Source of the DNA: Sorangium cellulosum So0157-2
Lineage (GTDB): Bacteria; Myxococcota_A; Polyangia; Polyangiales; Polyangiaceae
Reading direction: 5' to 3'
DNA: 64,000 bases
Assembly (NCBI RefSeq): GCF_000418325.1
Contig: NC_021658.1
Coordinates: 7,454,001-7,518,000 of the forward strand
Shown here in pieces: positions 28,796 to 37,935 of this stretch (positions are counted from its first letter, which is position 1; each line of letters starts with the position of its first letter). The notes below the pieces were generated by a model. That model was not told the DNA's origin, searched no databases, and saw only the letters and a program-made list of their open reading frames with translations. Position numbers and translations under genes: made by a program.

Positions 28796-29269
28796 GTGTT
28801 CGTCCCCGAACGGATCGAGCAGCTCTCGAAGGTTCCCCTGTTCAAGGGCCTCACCCCGGCCGCGCTCGAGCTCATCTCGCGCGTCGCGAGCGAGGAAACG
28901 CACGCCCTCGGCACCAAGATCTTCGAGCACGGTGATCCGGGCGACAAGCTCTACATCCTGCTCGAAGGCAAGGTCCGGATCAGCCGCGAGATCGCCGGGA
29001 TCGGCGAGGAAGCGCTCGCGGTGCTCGGCCCGGGCGCGGTGTTCGGCGAGATGGCGCTGCTCGACGAGGCCCCGCGCTCCGCCGACGCGCGCGTGCACGA
29101 GCGCTGCCGGCTGCTCACCGTGTCGAAGGACGCTTTCGAGGATCTGCTCTTCTTGCACAAAGAGCTCGCGTACGAGGTCCTCTGGAACGTCGTCCGGATG
29201 CTCGTCCAGCGGCTCCGCGAGACCAACAACAAGCTCACGTTCCTCTCTGTCTCGGGCAAATTCGAGTAG
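28796..29269 (+). CDS. Cyclic-nucleotide-binding domain protein
   Basis: 157 residues, one CRP-type effector domain with the phosphate-binding cassette FGEMALLDEAPRSADAR, including the Arg that contacts the cyclic phosphate. No DNA-binding helix-turn-helix follows; a helical tail of about 40 residues ends the protein. Probably a cAMP or cGMP-responsive adaptor. GTG start at 28796 chosen; no clear ribosome site. Lies between the tonB-like gene (67 bp) and the triheme gene (106 bp). Confidence 0.85.
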   Translation: MFVPERIEQLSKVPLFKGLTPAALELISRVASEETHALGTKIFEHGDPGDKLYILLEGKVRISREIAGIGEEALAVLGPGAVFGEMALLDEAPRSADARVHERCRLLTVSKDAFEDLLFLHKELAYEVLWNVVRMLVQRLRETNNKLTFLSVSGKFE

Positions 29270-29375
29270 AGTGCGGCCCGATCGCCCGGCGACCGCGGGA
29301 GCGCGCCCCTGCCGGCGCGCCCTGCTGCACGGGCAGCGGCGTTCTGCTCACGATCAACGGTTCCTTTGGAGGAGT

Positions 29376-30071
29376 ATGGCAGCCAGGATGAAGCACGCAG
29401 CGCTCGCCCTCGCGCTCTGGATGGGCGCCTTCGCAGGAGCATGTGGCTCCGCCACGCCGCCGCCCGAGACGGCGGCCGACAAGGACGATTTCGACGGGGA
29501 GACGCTCCCGAGCGAGGACAAGGCGACCGCCGAGGCGGAGAGCGCGAAGCCCGCCAAGGCGGAGAAGACGGCGGAGGCCGACGAGGGCGAGGAGCACGAG
29601 GCGCCCGCCAAGTCGACGCCGATCCAGGCGACCAAGTTCGAGGCAGATCTGAAGAAGATCGGGATCAACCTCAAGAAGATCCCCGCGCTCGAGAAGCTCC
29701 CGACGGCGCAGAAGAAGAAGGTGATGCCGCTGCTCCAGAAGGCGCTCGGCTTCGACACCTGCGAGGGCTGCCACGCCGAGGGCGACTTCAAGAAAGAGAC
29801 GCGCGACATGAAGGTCGCCCGCGAGATGTGGCGCAACTTCGTGGTGCCCCTCCGCAGCGAGAGCGGCGGCACCCTCTTCTGCGACAGCTGTCACGCCGGG
29901 AACGAGCACGTCCTGAACCGCAAGGACAAGAAGGCCCTGCAGGCGTTCATGGAGGAGGAGTACCAAAACAAGCTCGCGCGGGCGAACAAGGAGGACATGG
30001 AGTGCGGCACGTGCCACGGCGACGCCATGGAAACCAAGATCATCGAGAAACTCTGGAACATCCCGAAATAA
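29376..30071 (+). CDS. Triheme c-type cytochrome lipoprotein
   Basis: 231 residues. ATG preceded by GGAGGAG; signal peptide and lipobox ending FAGAC. An acidic/Lys-Ala-Glu linker (about 25-85) precedes a small domain with three haem-attachment sites: CEGCH (129), CDSCH (169), CGTCH (210), with nearby His and Met that could be distal ligands. Likely a periplasmic electron carrier tethered to a membrane, of the small cytochrome c7/c3-like kind. The neighbouring cNMP-binding and exb/tonB genes do not tell its redox partner. Confidence 0.88.
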   Translation: MAARMKHAALALALWMGAFAGACGSATPPPETAADKDDFDGETLPSEDKATAEAESAKPAKAEKTAEADEGEEHEAPAKSTPIQATKFEADLKKIGINLKKIPALEKLPTAQKKKVMPLLQKALGFDTCEGCHAEGDFKKETRDMKVAREMWRNFVVPLRSESGGTLFCDSCHAGNEHVLNRKDKKALQAFMEEEYQNKLARANKEDMECGTCHGDAMETKIIEKLWNIPK

Positions 30072-30159
30072 CGGGGATCGTCCAGCTGCCTCGAACCGCC
30101 GTCCTCCTCCAGCAGCGGAATCCATCGCGCTCTCGCGCACCCAGCGCCCCGCGCCCGCC

Positions 30160-30177
30160 GCAGATTCGTTAATCTGC
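30160..30177 (+). terminator. Small inverted repeat after the triheme gene
   Basis: GCAGATT-CGTT-AATCTGC, 7-bp arms and a 4-nt loop, followed by TTACCTT; about 90 bp after the cytochrome stop. A weak intrinsic terminator or an operator for purF. Confidence 0.4.
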
Positions 30178-30196
30178 TTACCTTCCAGACGCGATC

Positions 30197-30225
30197 GCGC
30201 TCCGGACCTGCCCGCTCCGGAGCGC
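30197..30225 (+). terminator. GC-rich hairpin upstream of purF
   Basis: Arms 30197-30206 (GCGCTCCGGA) and 30216-30225 are perfect complements over 10 bp, loop of 9. Together with the repeat at 30160 it separates the cytochrome gene from purF. Confidence 0.4.
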
Positions 30226-30331
30226 GCCCCGGCGCCGGCCTCCGGCCCGGCGCCGGCGCTCGGCCGCCTCATCATGACGACGGATCGCCATGACGGTGGG
30301 TCATGCCCCGTTTTCGTACTAGATAGGCGGC

Positions 30332-31771
30332 ATGTGCGGTGTGTTCGGAATCTTTGGCCACCCCGAGGCGGCCAACATGACCTACCTCGGGTTGCACGCG
30401 CTCCAGCATCGAGGGCAGGAATCTGCGGGGATCGTCAGCAGCGACGGGGAGCGCCTCTTCGGCCACCGCGCCATGGGGCGGGTGCAGTCCGGCTTCGCGC
30501 CGTCCGATCTCGCGTCGCTGCCCGGCGACCGCGCCATCGGCCACGTCCGCTACTCCACCGCGGGCGGGTCGCACCTGAAGAACGCGCAGCCGCTCGGCGT
30601 CGACTACGCGCGCGGCTCGCTCGCGGTCGCGCACAACGGCAACCTCACGAACCACGAGACCCTGCGCGAGCAGCTCGAGGCGCGCGGCTCGATCTACCAG
30701 ACCGCGAGCGACACCGAGTCGATCGTCCACCTCATCGCGATGAGCAAGAAGGACGATCTGCGCCAGCGCATCGCCGAGGCGCTGAAGCAGGTGGAGGGCG
30801 CCTACTCGCTGCTCTTCCTGACGGAGCGGGAGCTCATCGCCGTGCGCGACCCGCGCGCCATCCGGCCGCTCTGCCTCGGCGAGATGACGAGCGGCGGCGG
30901 CGTCGCCCACGTGGTCGCCAGCGAGTCGACGGCGTTCGATCTGATCGGCGCGCGCAAGGTGCGCGACGTCGCGCCGGGCGAGATGGTGATCATCAGCGCG
31001 GACGGGGTCCGCTCCGAGTTCCCGTTCGCGCCGGAGTCGCGCAAGCTCTGCATCTTCGAGCACGTCTACTTCGCCCGCCCCGACTCGACGATCCAGGGCG
31101 TGAGCGTCTACGAGGTCCGCAAGGCGTTCGGCCGGCGCCTGGCCATCGAGCAGCCGGTCGAGCCCGGCGACGATCTCGTCGTGATCCCCGTGCCCGACTC
31201 GGGCGTGCCGGCGGCGATCGGCTTCGCCGACCGCGCGCGCGCCCCGTTCGAGATGGGGCTCATCCGCAGCCACTACGTCGGCCGCACGTTCATCGAGCCG
31301 CAGCAGTCGATCCGGCACTTCGGCGTCCGGCTCAAGCTCAACCCGAACCGGGCGGTGATCGAGGGCAAGCGGGTCGTCGTCGTCGACGACTCGATCGTCC
31401 GCGGGACGACGAGCCGCAAGATCGTCAAGATGATCCGCGACGCGGGCGCCCGCGAGGTGCACGTCCGCATCTCGAGCCCGCCCACGCGCTGGCCCTGCTA
31501 CTACGGCGTCGACACGCCGACGCGATCGGAGCTCATCGCCTCGAGCCACTCCGTGGACGAGATCCGCAGCTACCTGACGGCCGACAGCGTCGGGTACCTG
31601 TCGCTGGAGGGCCTGGTCGAGGGCGTGCGGTCGATCGAGGCGCGCGAGGGCGACCCGGCGGCCGCGCGGCCGTCGGCGGACAGCTACTGCCACGCGTGCT
31701 TCTCCGGCAGCTACCCGATCCCCTTCACGCCGGCCGCGCCGAGCCGGCAGCTCCGGATGGTGAGCGGTTGA
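30332..31771 (+). CDS. purF: Amidophosphoribosyltransferase
   Basis: 479 residues; first committed step of purine synthesis (PRPP plus glutamine to phosphoribosylamine). Seen: Cys2 as N-terminal nucleophile (MCGVFGIFG; the precursor form has no propeptide), [13 protein letters not shown]-binding motif [16 protein letters not shown], and the C-terminal SYCHACFSG. Spacing of the ATG 8 nt after GATAGGCGG is adequate. Overlaps the next gene by 4 bp (TTGA). Confidence 0.96.
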   Translation: MCGVFGIFGHPEAANMTYLGLHALQHRGQESAGIVSSDGERLFGHRAMGRVQSGFAPSDLASLPGDRAIGHVRYSTAGGSHLKNAQPLGVDYARGSLAVAHNGNLTNHETLREQLEARGSIYQTASDTESIVHLIAMSKKDDLRQRIAEALKQVEGAYSLLFLTERELIAVRDPRAIRPLCLGEMTSGGGVAHVVASESTAFDLIGARKVRDVAPGEMVIISADGVRSEFPFAPESRKLCIFEHVYFARPDSTIQGVSVYEVRKAFGRRLAIEQPVEPGDDLVVIPVPDSGVPAAIGFADRARAPFEMGLIRSHYVGRTFIEPQQSIRHFGVRLKLNPNRAVIEGKRVVVVDDSIVRGTTSRKIVKMIRDAGAREVHVRISSPPTRWPCYYGVDTPTRSELIASSHSVDEIRSYLTADSVGYLSLEGLVEGVRSIEAREGDPAAARPSADSYCHACFSGSYPIPFTPAAPSRQLRMVSG

Positions 31772-32787
31772 CGCTGCCCCGCCCCTTCGCCGAGGGCCCG
31801 CCGGCGACCGAGGGCTCGGCCGAGCGCCCGAGCGCGGGCGGCGCCGCGTCCGCGCCGCTGTTCGCGCGCGTCGCCGACGAGGTCTCGATCTACGAGGTGA
31901 GCCCGCGGGACGGGCTCCAGAACGAGGCGGCGATGATCCCGATCGAGGGCAAGCGGCGGCTCATCGCGGCGCTCGTCGCCGCCGGCCTCCGCCGGATCGA
32001 GATCACGAGCTTCGTCTCGCCGAAGTGGGTGCCGCAGCTCGCCGACGCCGAGGAGCTCGCGAGGACGATCGCGGCCGAGCCGGGCGTGACCTTCAGCGCC
32101 CTGTGCCCGAACGCGCGCGGCCTCGAGCGGGCGCTCGCGGTGGGCCTGCGCGAGATCGCCGTCTTCCTGAGCGCGAGCGAGGCGCACAACCGCGCCAACG
32201 TCAACAAGTCGATCGACGACACGCTCTCGGTGTTCTCGGAGATCGTCCCGCCGGCGCGCGAGGCGGGCGTCGCCGTGCGCGCGTACGTCTCGACCGTGTG
32301 GGGCTGCCCGTACGAGGGCGACGTCGACCCCGCCCGCGTCGTGCGCATCGCGGAGCGGCTCATCGAGCTCGGGTGCTACCAGGTGTCGCTCGGCGACACG
32401 ATCGGCATCGGCACCCCGCGGCAGACCCACGACATCGTCCGCCGCTTCCTGGACGCGATGCCGCCCGAGCGGTTCGCGCTGCACCTGCACGACACGCGGG
32501 GCACGGCGCTCGCGAACATCCTTGTCGGCCTGGAGCTCGGCGTGCGCGACTTCGACGCGTCGGTGGCGGGCGTGGGCGGCTGCCCCTACGCGCCGGGCGC
32601 GGCCGGCAACATGGCGACCGAGGATCTCGTGTTCATGCTCCACGGGATGGGCGTCCGGACCGGCGTCGATCTCGACAAGCTCATCGAGGCGGGCAACGTC
32701 GCCGAGCAGGTCATCGGCCGCCCGCTGCCGGGCAAGGTCCACCGCGCCGGCCCGTTCCGGCTGCGCCGCCTGCCGACCCGGGGCTGA
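31768..32787 (+). CDS. Hydroxymethylglutaryl-CoA lyase
   Basis: 339 residues; cleaves HMG-CoA to acetoacetate and acetyl-CoA, the last step of leucine breakdown. Seen: metal/substrate motif [10 protein letters not shown] near residue 43, the HLHDTRG metal-ligand motif, and the active-site loop [14 protein letters not shown] with the catalytic Cys. TTG start at 31768 overlaps the purF stop; no in-frame ATG precedes the domain. About 35 non-conserved residues come first. Pairing with purF has no metabolic logic I know, so it is probably just a shared transcript. Confidence 0.92.
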   Translation: MTLPRPFAEGPPATEGSAERPSAGGAASAPLFARVADEVSIYEVSPRDGLQNEAAMIPIEGKRRLIAALVAAGLRRIEITSFVSPKWVPQLADAEELARTIAAEPGVTFSALCPNARGLERALAVGLREIAVFLSASEAHNRANVNKSIDDTLSVFSEIVPPAREAGVAVRAYVSTVWGCPYEGDVDPARVVRIAERLIELGCYQVSLGDTIGIGTPRQTHDIVRRFLDAMPPERFALHLHDTRGTALANILVGLELGVRDFDASVAGVGGCPYAPGAAGNMATEDLVFMLHGMGVRTGVDLDKLIEAGNVAEQVIGRPLPGKVHRAGPFRLRRLPTRG

Positions 32788-32901
32788 GCGCCGCGCCGCG
32801 CCCTGCCTCGAGGCGGAGCGCGCCGCCGGCCCGAGGCCGAGCGCTGGGCCGAGCTCGGCGCCGAGGCCGAGCGCGCCGCCGCGCGCTCGGCCGTCGGGGC
32901 G

Positions 32902-34581
32902 TCAGTCGCCCGCCCTGCACTCGAGCCGGGTGAAGAAGACGTGGTGCTCGCCGCCCTCGCGATCGTCGCGGAAGAGGATGCCCACGTCCCCCTCCGGCCC
33001 GAACGTGGCGACCGGGCCGATGCTGTCGCGGCGCGCGAAGGTGAGCCGCTGCTCGTCGCTGATCGGCACGAGATCCGCGCTCACCGTGACCGCGTAGAGC
33101 TCGTAGCCGTCGTTCTGGTCGCGATCGTCCGAGTAGATCGCGAGCAGCCGATCGCCGAGCGGGCGCAGGAACGGGTACCGGGAGCGGAAGGGGCCCGGGC
33201 TCGAGATGGCCCTCGGCCGGACGAGGATCTCGCCGTCCTCCGAGACCGCGGCGGCGTAGATCGCCTTGGGGCTCGCCGACTTGTCGTACCACGCGATGAC
33301 GTAGCGATCGCGGTTCCACACCACCGTCGGATAGACCGCGTCGGTGTCGCCGTTCGTCAGCGAGACGATCTCCGAGCGCGGCTGGAGCTCGGCGTCGAAC
33401 GTCTGGAACTGGATGAGGTGCGTGACCGCGTCGCCCGCCGACCACGCGACGCCGATGCCGCTCTGGCCCGCCGCCACGGAGGGCGCCTCGTTGTCGAAGC
33501 CGCTCGATCCGTCGGTGAGCTGGACGTTCTCGCCGATCAGGTTGCCGTCGACGTCGATGCGCTGGGCGAACAGGTCGAAGGCGCCGTTGCGCTCGTCCTG
33601 CCAGACGGGGATGAACTCCGCGTCGTTCCACGCGAGCGACACGTTGACCGAGAAGCCTGGCGCGCTCGAGAGCCGCCGGTCGCCGCCCTCCACCTTCTCG
33701 CCGTTCTCGTCGAGCAAGGAGAAGTACACCTCGTAGTCGCCGTCGCGCCGGTCCTGCCAGGCGGCGCCGTACCGATCGCCGACCCACACGATCGGCCCGC
33801 CGGAGGCGTCGCCGTTCTTCGGGGTGATGATCTCCTCGCCGGGCGCGAGCGGCTCCCCGCCGGCGCTGATCATCGTGCGGTACACGTTGAAGCCCCGCGT
33901 GGTGCCGGTGTAGAGCGCCGCGTACGACGTCCCGCTCCAGGACAGGCCGCCCGAGCCGGCCGGCGCGATGTCGCCCGAGATGCGGATCGCGTCCAGGTCG
34001 CGCGGCACGAAGCGCGCCCCGTTGTCGACCGTGCCGTCACAGTCGTTGTCGACCCCGTCGCAGATCTCCCTCCCGCCGGGGTGGGCCGCGGCGTTCGAGT
34101 CGTCGCAGTCGTCGCCGCACGCGAGCGGCTCGCCGGGGATCGTGCCGGGCAGCGGCGCGCGGAAGCCGTCGGCGTCGAGATCGAGCGTCGACGGCCCGTA
34201 GGTGCAGAGCCCCGTCGCGCTCTCGCAGGTGTCGCGGGTGCACGGATCGCCGTCGTCGCAGTCGACCGGCATCAGGGACACGCACGTCCCGCCGCGCCGG
34301 GGGGCGGCGCCGCCCGCCCCGCCCTCGGGCGAGGGCGCCGCGCCGCCCTCGGGCTGCCCCGCCTCGAACAGCTGGCAGACCACCGGCTCGCAGAGATCCT
34401 CGGCGCCGGGGCAGTCGGCGTCGACCTCGCACTCCGGCGCGGGCGGCGGGATGTTCAGCCCCGTCCGCGCCCCGCACCCCCCCGAGAGCGCGGCGCCGCC
34501 GGCGGCGGCCCCGAGCAGCACCAGCGCGAGGGCCGTCCTCCGATGCGCGCGCGGACCCACGGAGCGCGTCGTCACAGGCAT
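32902..34581 (-). CDS. Lipoprotein with MopE-like metal-binding motif and beta-propeller-like body
   Basis: 559 residues. ATG at 34581 follows GGAGGGGATGGGCGG; signal peptide and a Cys in SGGCG as lipidation site. Cys-rich zone (about 40-130), then a MopE-like 'putative metal-binding' motif: LDADGFRAP...CDDSNAAAHPGGREICDGVDNDCDG. The rest is a series of about 50-residue units with W.G..Y...W.D.R (SWSGTSYAA, VWVGDRYGAAWQDRRDGDYEV, AWNDAEFIPVWQDERNG, VWNRDRYVIAWYDKS) suggesting a propeller. Common in myxobacterial envelopes; role unknown, perhaps adhesion or metal binding. Start overlaps the end of the next upstream lipoprotein gene by 10 bp. Confidence 0.85.
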   Translation of the reverse strand: MPVTTRSVGPRAHRRTALALVLLGAAAGGAALSGGCGARTGLNIPPPAPECEVDADCPGAEDLCEPVVCQLFEAGQPEGGAAPSPEGGAGGAAPRRGGTCVSLMPVDCDDGDPCTRDTCESATGLCTYGPSTLDLDADGFRAPLPGTIPGEPLACGDDCDDSNAAAHPGGREICDGVDNDCDGTVDNGARFVPRDLDAIRISGDIAPAGSGGLSWSGTSYAALYTGTTRGFNVYRTMISAGGEPLAPGEEIITPKNGDASGGPIVWVGDRYGAAWQDRRDGDYEVYFSLLDENGEKVEGGDRRLSSAPGFSVNVSLAWNDAEFIPVWQDERNGAFDLFAQRIDVDGNLIGENVQLTDGSSGFDNEAPSVAAGQSGIGVAWSAGDAVTHLIQFQTFDAELQPRSEIVSLTNGDTDAVYPTVVWNRDRYVIAWYDKSASPKAIYAAAVSEDGEILVRPRAISSPGPFRSRYPFLRPLGDRLLAIYSDDRDQNDGYELYAVTVSADLVPISDEQRLTFARRDSIGPVATFGPEGDVGILFRDDREGGEHHVFFTRLECRAGD

Positions 34582-35120
34582 CCGCCCATCCCCTCCACGT
34601 CGATCGGCTCGCACACGAGCCCCGGAGCGCAGCTGTCGTCGCCGCTGAGCGCGCAGAGCTCCACGCACTGCGTGCCCGAGCCGGTCACGACACAGGCGAA
34701 CCCGGCGCCGCACTCGCCGCCGCCGCTGCACGGATCGCCCTGTCCGCCCGGGCCGGCCGGCGCGCAGAAGGCGCCGTAGATCTCCTGCCCGCACGGCTCG
34801 CTCGGATACTGCACGTAGATGAAGCACCCCTCTCCGGGGGCGCAAAAGCCGCTCGACTGATCGTAGGGATCGCACGCGAAATCGGTGATCGGCGGCTCCA
34901 TGTCGGGACAGCCGGGGTCCTCGTACTCCTCGAGCGGGTCCGGGCCCGCGTCCGCGCCGCCGCCCCCGACGCCCGGAACGGGAGGCGCGCCGGCCTGGCC
35001 GCCCCCGCCTTCCGCGGACGGATCGTCCACGATGACGGTCTGTCCGCAACCGACGGCGAGGCCCAGACCAGGGAGCGGCACGCAGAGGAGTGTCAGGAAG
35101 AGCGAGGAGCAGCGTCGCAT
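34572..35120 (-). CDS. Cys-rich lipoprotein
   Basis: 182 residues. Signal peptide with core LFLTLLCVPLPGLGLA and a Cys in AVGC. A Gly/Pro linker (about 35-60) leads to a domain with fourteen or more cysteines in C-x(5-9)-C spacing (DPCSGGGECGAGFACV, CAPGLVCEP), like EGF/Dickkopf-type Cys-rich repeats common in myxobacterial exoproteins. Same transcript as the MopE-like lipoprotein downstream (10-bp overlap). Function unknown. Confidence 0.85.
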   Translation of the reverse strand: MRRCSSLFLTLLCVPLPGLGLAVGCGQTVIVDDPSAEGGGGQAGAPPVPGVGGGGADAGPDPLEEYEDPGCPDMEPPITDFACDPYDQSSGFCAPGEGCFIYVQYPSEPCGQEIYGAFCAPAGPGGQGDPCSGGGECGAGFACVVTGSGTQCVELCALSGDDSCAPGLVCEPIDVEGMGGCL

Positions 35121-35265
35121 GGCGCCATGCTATCGATTCCACGCGCGCCCGCCACGCCTTTGGCAGCGCGGGCAGCGTCCTGACGCGGTCGCGCGAGGTG
35201 GATCCTTTCCCCCAGGCTGCAATCCCACTTGCCTGTTGGCCGGCGCTCTGATGTATCTCTCAACA

Positions 35266-36228
35266 ATGCACAAACGCAACCTGCTCAGTATCGCGCTCCT
35301 CGCAGCTTCCCCTCTGACGCTCGCCCACCTTATGGCTTGCGGCGGTGACGACGCGACCGGAGGCGGCGGGGCGAGCTCTTCCAGCACCACCTCCTCGAGC
35401 AGCGCCGGCGAAGGCGGCGGCGGCGGCGAGGCCGGCGGCGGCGGCGAGGCCGGCGGCGGCGGGGGCGGCGGCGGCGGCGGCGAGGCCGTCGGTGAGCCCG
35501 CCGGCCACCTGCTGATCTCGGAGGTCGTCGTCCGGCCCGGAGCGGCCGAGTTCGTCGAGATCTGGAACCCGACCGACGAGGCCGTCGACCTCACCAACTA
35601 CTACCTTTCGGACAACGCCGTTTATTATGCCATCACCGAGGGGAAGGCCTGGGCCCCGGTCGGCAGCGAAGGGACCGACTTCCTCGTCCAGTTCCCTCCC
35701 GGAACCATGATCGCGGCGGGGGCGCGCCTCGTGCTCGCGAGCGACGAGTCGTTCGAGCTCGAGTACGATCGCTGCGCCGACTTCGCGCTTGACGAGTCGT
35801 CCATCCCCTGCGAGGGGGACGACGTGCCGCCGATGATCGCGCCTACGAACGGCGCCCTCGGCGCGCAGGCCGGCGCGCTGCTCACCGACGGTGGGGAGAT
35901 GGTGATCCTCTTCGAGTGGGACGGGACCGAGGGCAGCCCGCTCAAGGACATCGACTACGTCATCTGGGGCGCGGAGCTGGGGAACTCGGCGATGGCGTAC
36001 AAGACGGGGAAGACCGGCTACGCCGACGACACCGCGCGCAACAGCCAGCGGCCGACGGCGGCGCACGGCAGCGGGGAGAGCATCGTCCGCTGTAGCGATC
36101 GCGAGGTCGGCGAGCTCTTGACCGAGGGCAACGGCATCATCGGGCACGACGAGACGAGCGAGTGGCTCGACGTCAGCTTCACCGTGTCGAGCTCGCCCTC
36201 GCCCGGCGAGGACAACGACTGCGAGTAG
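35266..36228 (+). CDS. Lamin-tail-domain (LTD) lipoprotein
   Basis: 320 residues. Signal peptide MHKRNLLSIALLAAS and lipobox LMAC; an in-frame ATG at 35251 would add five residues. A Ser/Thr then Gly/Glu low-complexity linker (about 28-80) leads to an LTD domain: LLISEVVVRPGAAEFVEIWN and VDLTNYYLSDN, the typical opening of the immunoglobulin-like lamin tail fold. LTD proteins of bacteria are secreted and often sit beside nucleases or on the surface; no enzymatic domain is seen. Divergent from the Cys-rich lipoprotein, about 145 bp apart. Confidence 0.85.
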   Translation: MHKRNLLSIALLAASPLTLAHLMACGGDDATGGGGASSSSTTSSSSAGEGGGGGEAGGGGEAGGGGGGGGGGEAVGEPAGHLLISEVVVRPGAAEFVEIWNPTDEAVDLTNYYLSDNAVYYAITEGKAWAPVGSEGTDFLVQFPPGTMIAAGARLVLASDESFELEYDRCADFALDESSIPCEGDDVPPMIAPTNGALGAQAGALLTDGGEMVILFEWDGTEGSPLKDIDYVIWGAELGNSAMAYKTGKTGYADDTARNSQRPTAAHGSGESIVRCSDREVGELLTEGNGIIGHDETSEWLDVSFTVSSSPSPGEDNDCE

Positions 36229-36253
36229 CCCCCTCCCCGCCGGGCTCGGCCCC

Positions 36254-36265
36254 GCGCCGCGGCGC
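36254..36265. terminator. Palindrome between convergent genes
   Basis: GCGCCGCGGCGC, extended by flanking CCCC/GGGG with a small bulge, in the 78-bp gap between the LTD and cyclophilin genes. Candidate bidirectional terminator; no T-run. Confidence 0.35.
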
Positions 36266-36306
36266 GGCGGGGGCGCGAGCTCGGCGCGGCGAGCGCCGGG
36301 GCGCGC

Positions 36307-37107
36307 TCACTGCCGGGTGATCGTCACCTTCTTGATGACTGGCGGGTTGACGGGGCGCTCGCCCTTGACCTCGACGCCGGCGAGCTTGTGGACGAGCTCC
36401 TCGGGCCCGCACTCACCGAAGATGGTGTAGCCGTTGTCGAGGTGGAACGCCGCCGCGTCGGTGATGAAGAACTGCGCGGAGTTCGTGTTCTTGCCGCGGT
36501 TCGCCATGCACAGCAGGCCCGGGCGGTCGTGGCTGCCGTCCTCCCAGACCTCGTCCGGGATCACGTAGCCGGCCTCGCCGGTGCCGTTCTTCTTCGCGTC
36601 GCCGCCCTGGATCATGAATCCCTGGATGATGCGGTGGAAGATCGTCCCGTCGTAGGCGGGCTTCTTCTCCCATTTGCCCTCGGGCGTCTTCCAGGGCCTG
36701 ATCCCGCGCGCCAGGCCGACGAAGTTGGCGACCGTGATCGGCGCCTTGTCGTCGAACAGCTTGCAGGACAGCGTGCCGAGGTCGGTCTCGATCGACGCTG
36801 TCAGCGTCTTGCCCGGCGGGAGCCCCTTGGTCGCGTCCTCGAGCGTCCACTTGCCCTTCACCGGGTCGTCCTCGCTGGGCTTGACCTCGGCGACCGGCTT
36901 CGCGGAGACCTTGCGGCGCTGCGGCGGGGGGCGCTCCTTCTCGGTCTTCTCCGTCTTGCTGCCGGCCGCCCCCGTCGACGCCGGCGTCGTCGTCTTCGTC
37001 TTCGGCGACTCTTCGGCCGTGGGCTCCGGGGTCTTCGAACAACCGGCGAGGACCGCCAGCGCGGCGAGCGCGGCGACGGGCTGCATGGCGAGGGTTCGAG
37101 CGATCAT
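36307..37107 (-). CDS. Cyclophilin-type peptidyl-prolyl isomerase lipoprotein
   Basis: 266 residues. Signal peptide and lipobox LAGC, a Pro/Lys/Thr linker of about 60 residues, then a cyclophilin domain: FHRIIQGFMIQGGD with the catalytic Arg, MANRGKNTNSAQFFIT, and the hydrophobic pocket residues. Probably helps fold proteins in the periplasm or at the cell surface. ATG at 37107 used; the ATG at 37086 also gives a full signal peptide. Divergent from the DUF192 gene by 66 bp. Confidence 0.92.
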   Translation of the reverse strand: MIARTLAMQPVAALAALAVLAGCSKTPEPTAEESPKTKTTTPASTGAAGSKTEKTEKERPPPQRRKVSAKPVAEVKPSEDDPVKGKWTLEDATKGLPPGKTLTASIETDLGTLSCKLFDDKAPITVANFVGLARGIRPWKTPEGKWEKKPAYDGTIFHRIIQGFMIQGGDAKKNGTGEAGYVIPDEVWEDGSHDRPGLLCMANRGKNTNSAQFFITDAAAFHLDNGYTIFGECGPEELVHKLAGVEVKGERPVNPPVIKKVTITRQ

Positions 37108-37173
37108 CGGGGGACGGTTTCGCGCGTCGCGGTCCGGCGGTCAAGGGCGAGCCTCGCCGTGGTAGGAAGCGGC

Positions 37174-37875
37174 ATGAGCTCGCGCTGCGCCCTCGCGACC
37201 CGTCCGTTCTCGCTCGCCTCGCTCGCCCCGCTCGCGCCCGCCCTGGGCGCGCTGCTGCTCGCGGCCGCCCTCGGCGCGTGCGAGCGCCGCGTCGACGAGC
37301 CGCTCCAGGTCGCGCCCCGCGGCGACGTGACGCCGCCCCGCTCGGCCGAGGCGCCGCCCGCCGCGACCGAGGCGCCGCCCGCCGTCGCCGAGGCGCAGGA
37401 CGCGGGCCGCTGCATCGAGCCGACCCGGGAGGCGCCGGAGCGGCCCACCCCGACGGCCGGCCCGGATCCGGCGTGCCCCGAGGACCCGACCGGCCCGTTC
37501 CAGCTCGCGACCGGCAAGGTGATCTTCCTCGAGGCCCAGGCGCCCGACGTCCTCGTCGAGATCGCGCGAAAAGAGAAGGAGCGCGCCCGCGGGCTCATGT
37601 ACCGGAAGAGCATGGGGGAGAACCGCGGGATGATCTTCGTCTTTCAGCAGCGGACCCAACACTCGTTCTGGATGCACAACACCTGCATCCCGCTCGACAT
37701 GCTGTTCATCGACAGCGATGGAACGATCGTCGGTATCGAGGAGAACACCCCGACGCTCAACGACTCGAGCTTCGACGTCGGCTGCCCCTCGACGTACGTC
37801 CTCGAGCTGAACGCCGGCTGGGCGCGGCGCCACGGCGTCCGCGCGGGCCAGAAGGTCCGGCTCGAGGGGATCTGA
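37174..37875 (+). CDS. DUF192 lipoprotein
   Basis: 233 residues. Signal peptide with lipobox LGAC, then about 70 residues of Pro/Ala-rich linker containing two isolated cysteines, then a DUF192 domain: ARGLMYRKSMGENRGMIFVF and FWMHNTCIPLDMLFID, the two family signatures. DUF192 proteins are small secreted beta-proteins of unknown function. ATG preceded by GGTAGGAAG. Confidence 0.9.
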   Translation: MSSRCALATRPFSLASLAPLAPALGALLLAAALGACERRVDEPLQVAPRGDVTPPRSAEAPPAATEAPPAVAEAQDAGRCIEPTREAPERPTPTAGPDPACPEDPTGPFQLATGKVIFLEAQAPDVLVEIARKEKERARGLMYRKSMGENRGMIFVFQQRTQHSFWMHNTCIPLDMLFIDSDGTIVGIEENTPTLNDSSFDVGCPSTYVLELNAGWARRHGVRAGQKVRLEGI

Positions 37876-37935
37876 CGCTCGCCCGCGCGGCGGCGTCGCC
37901 TCGGTCGACGCACGCGCGCACGCGCGCGCGCGGCG

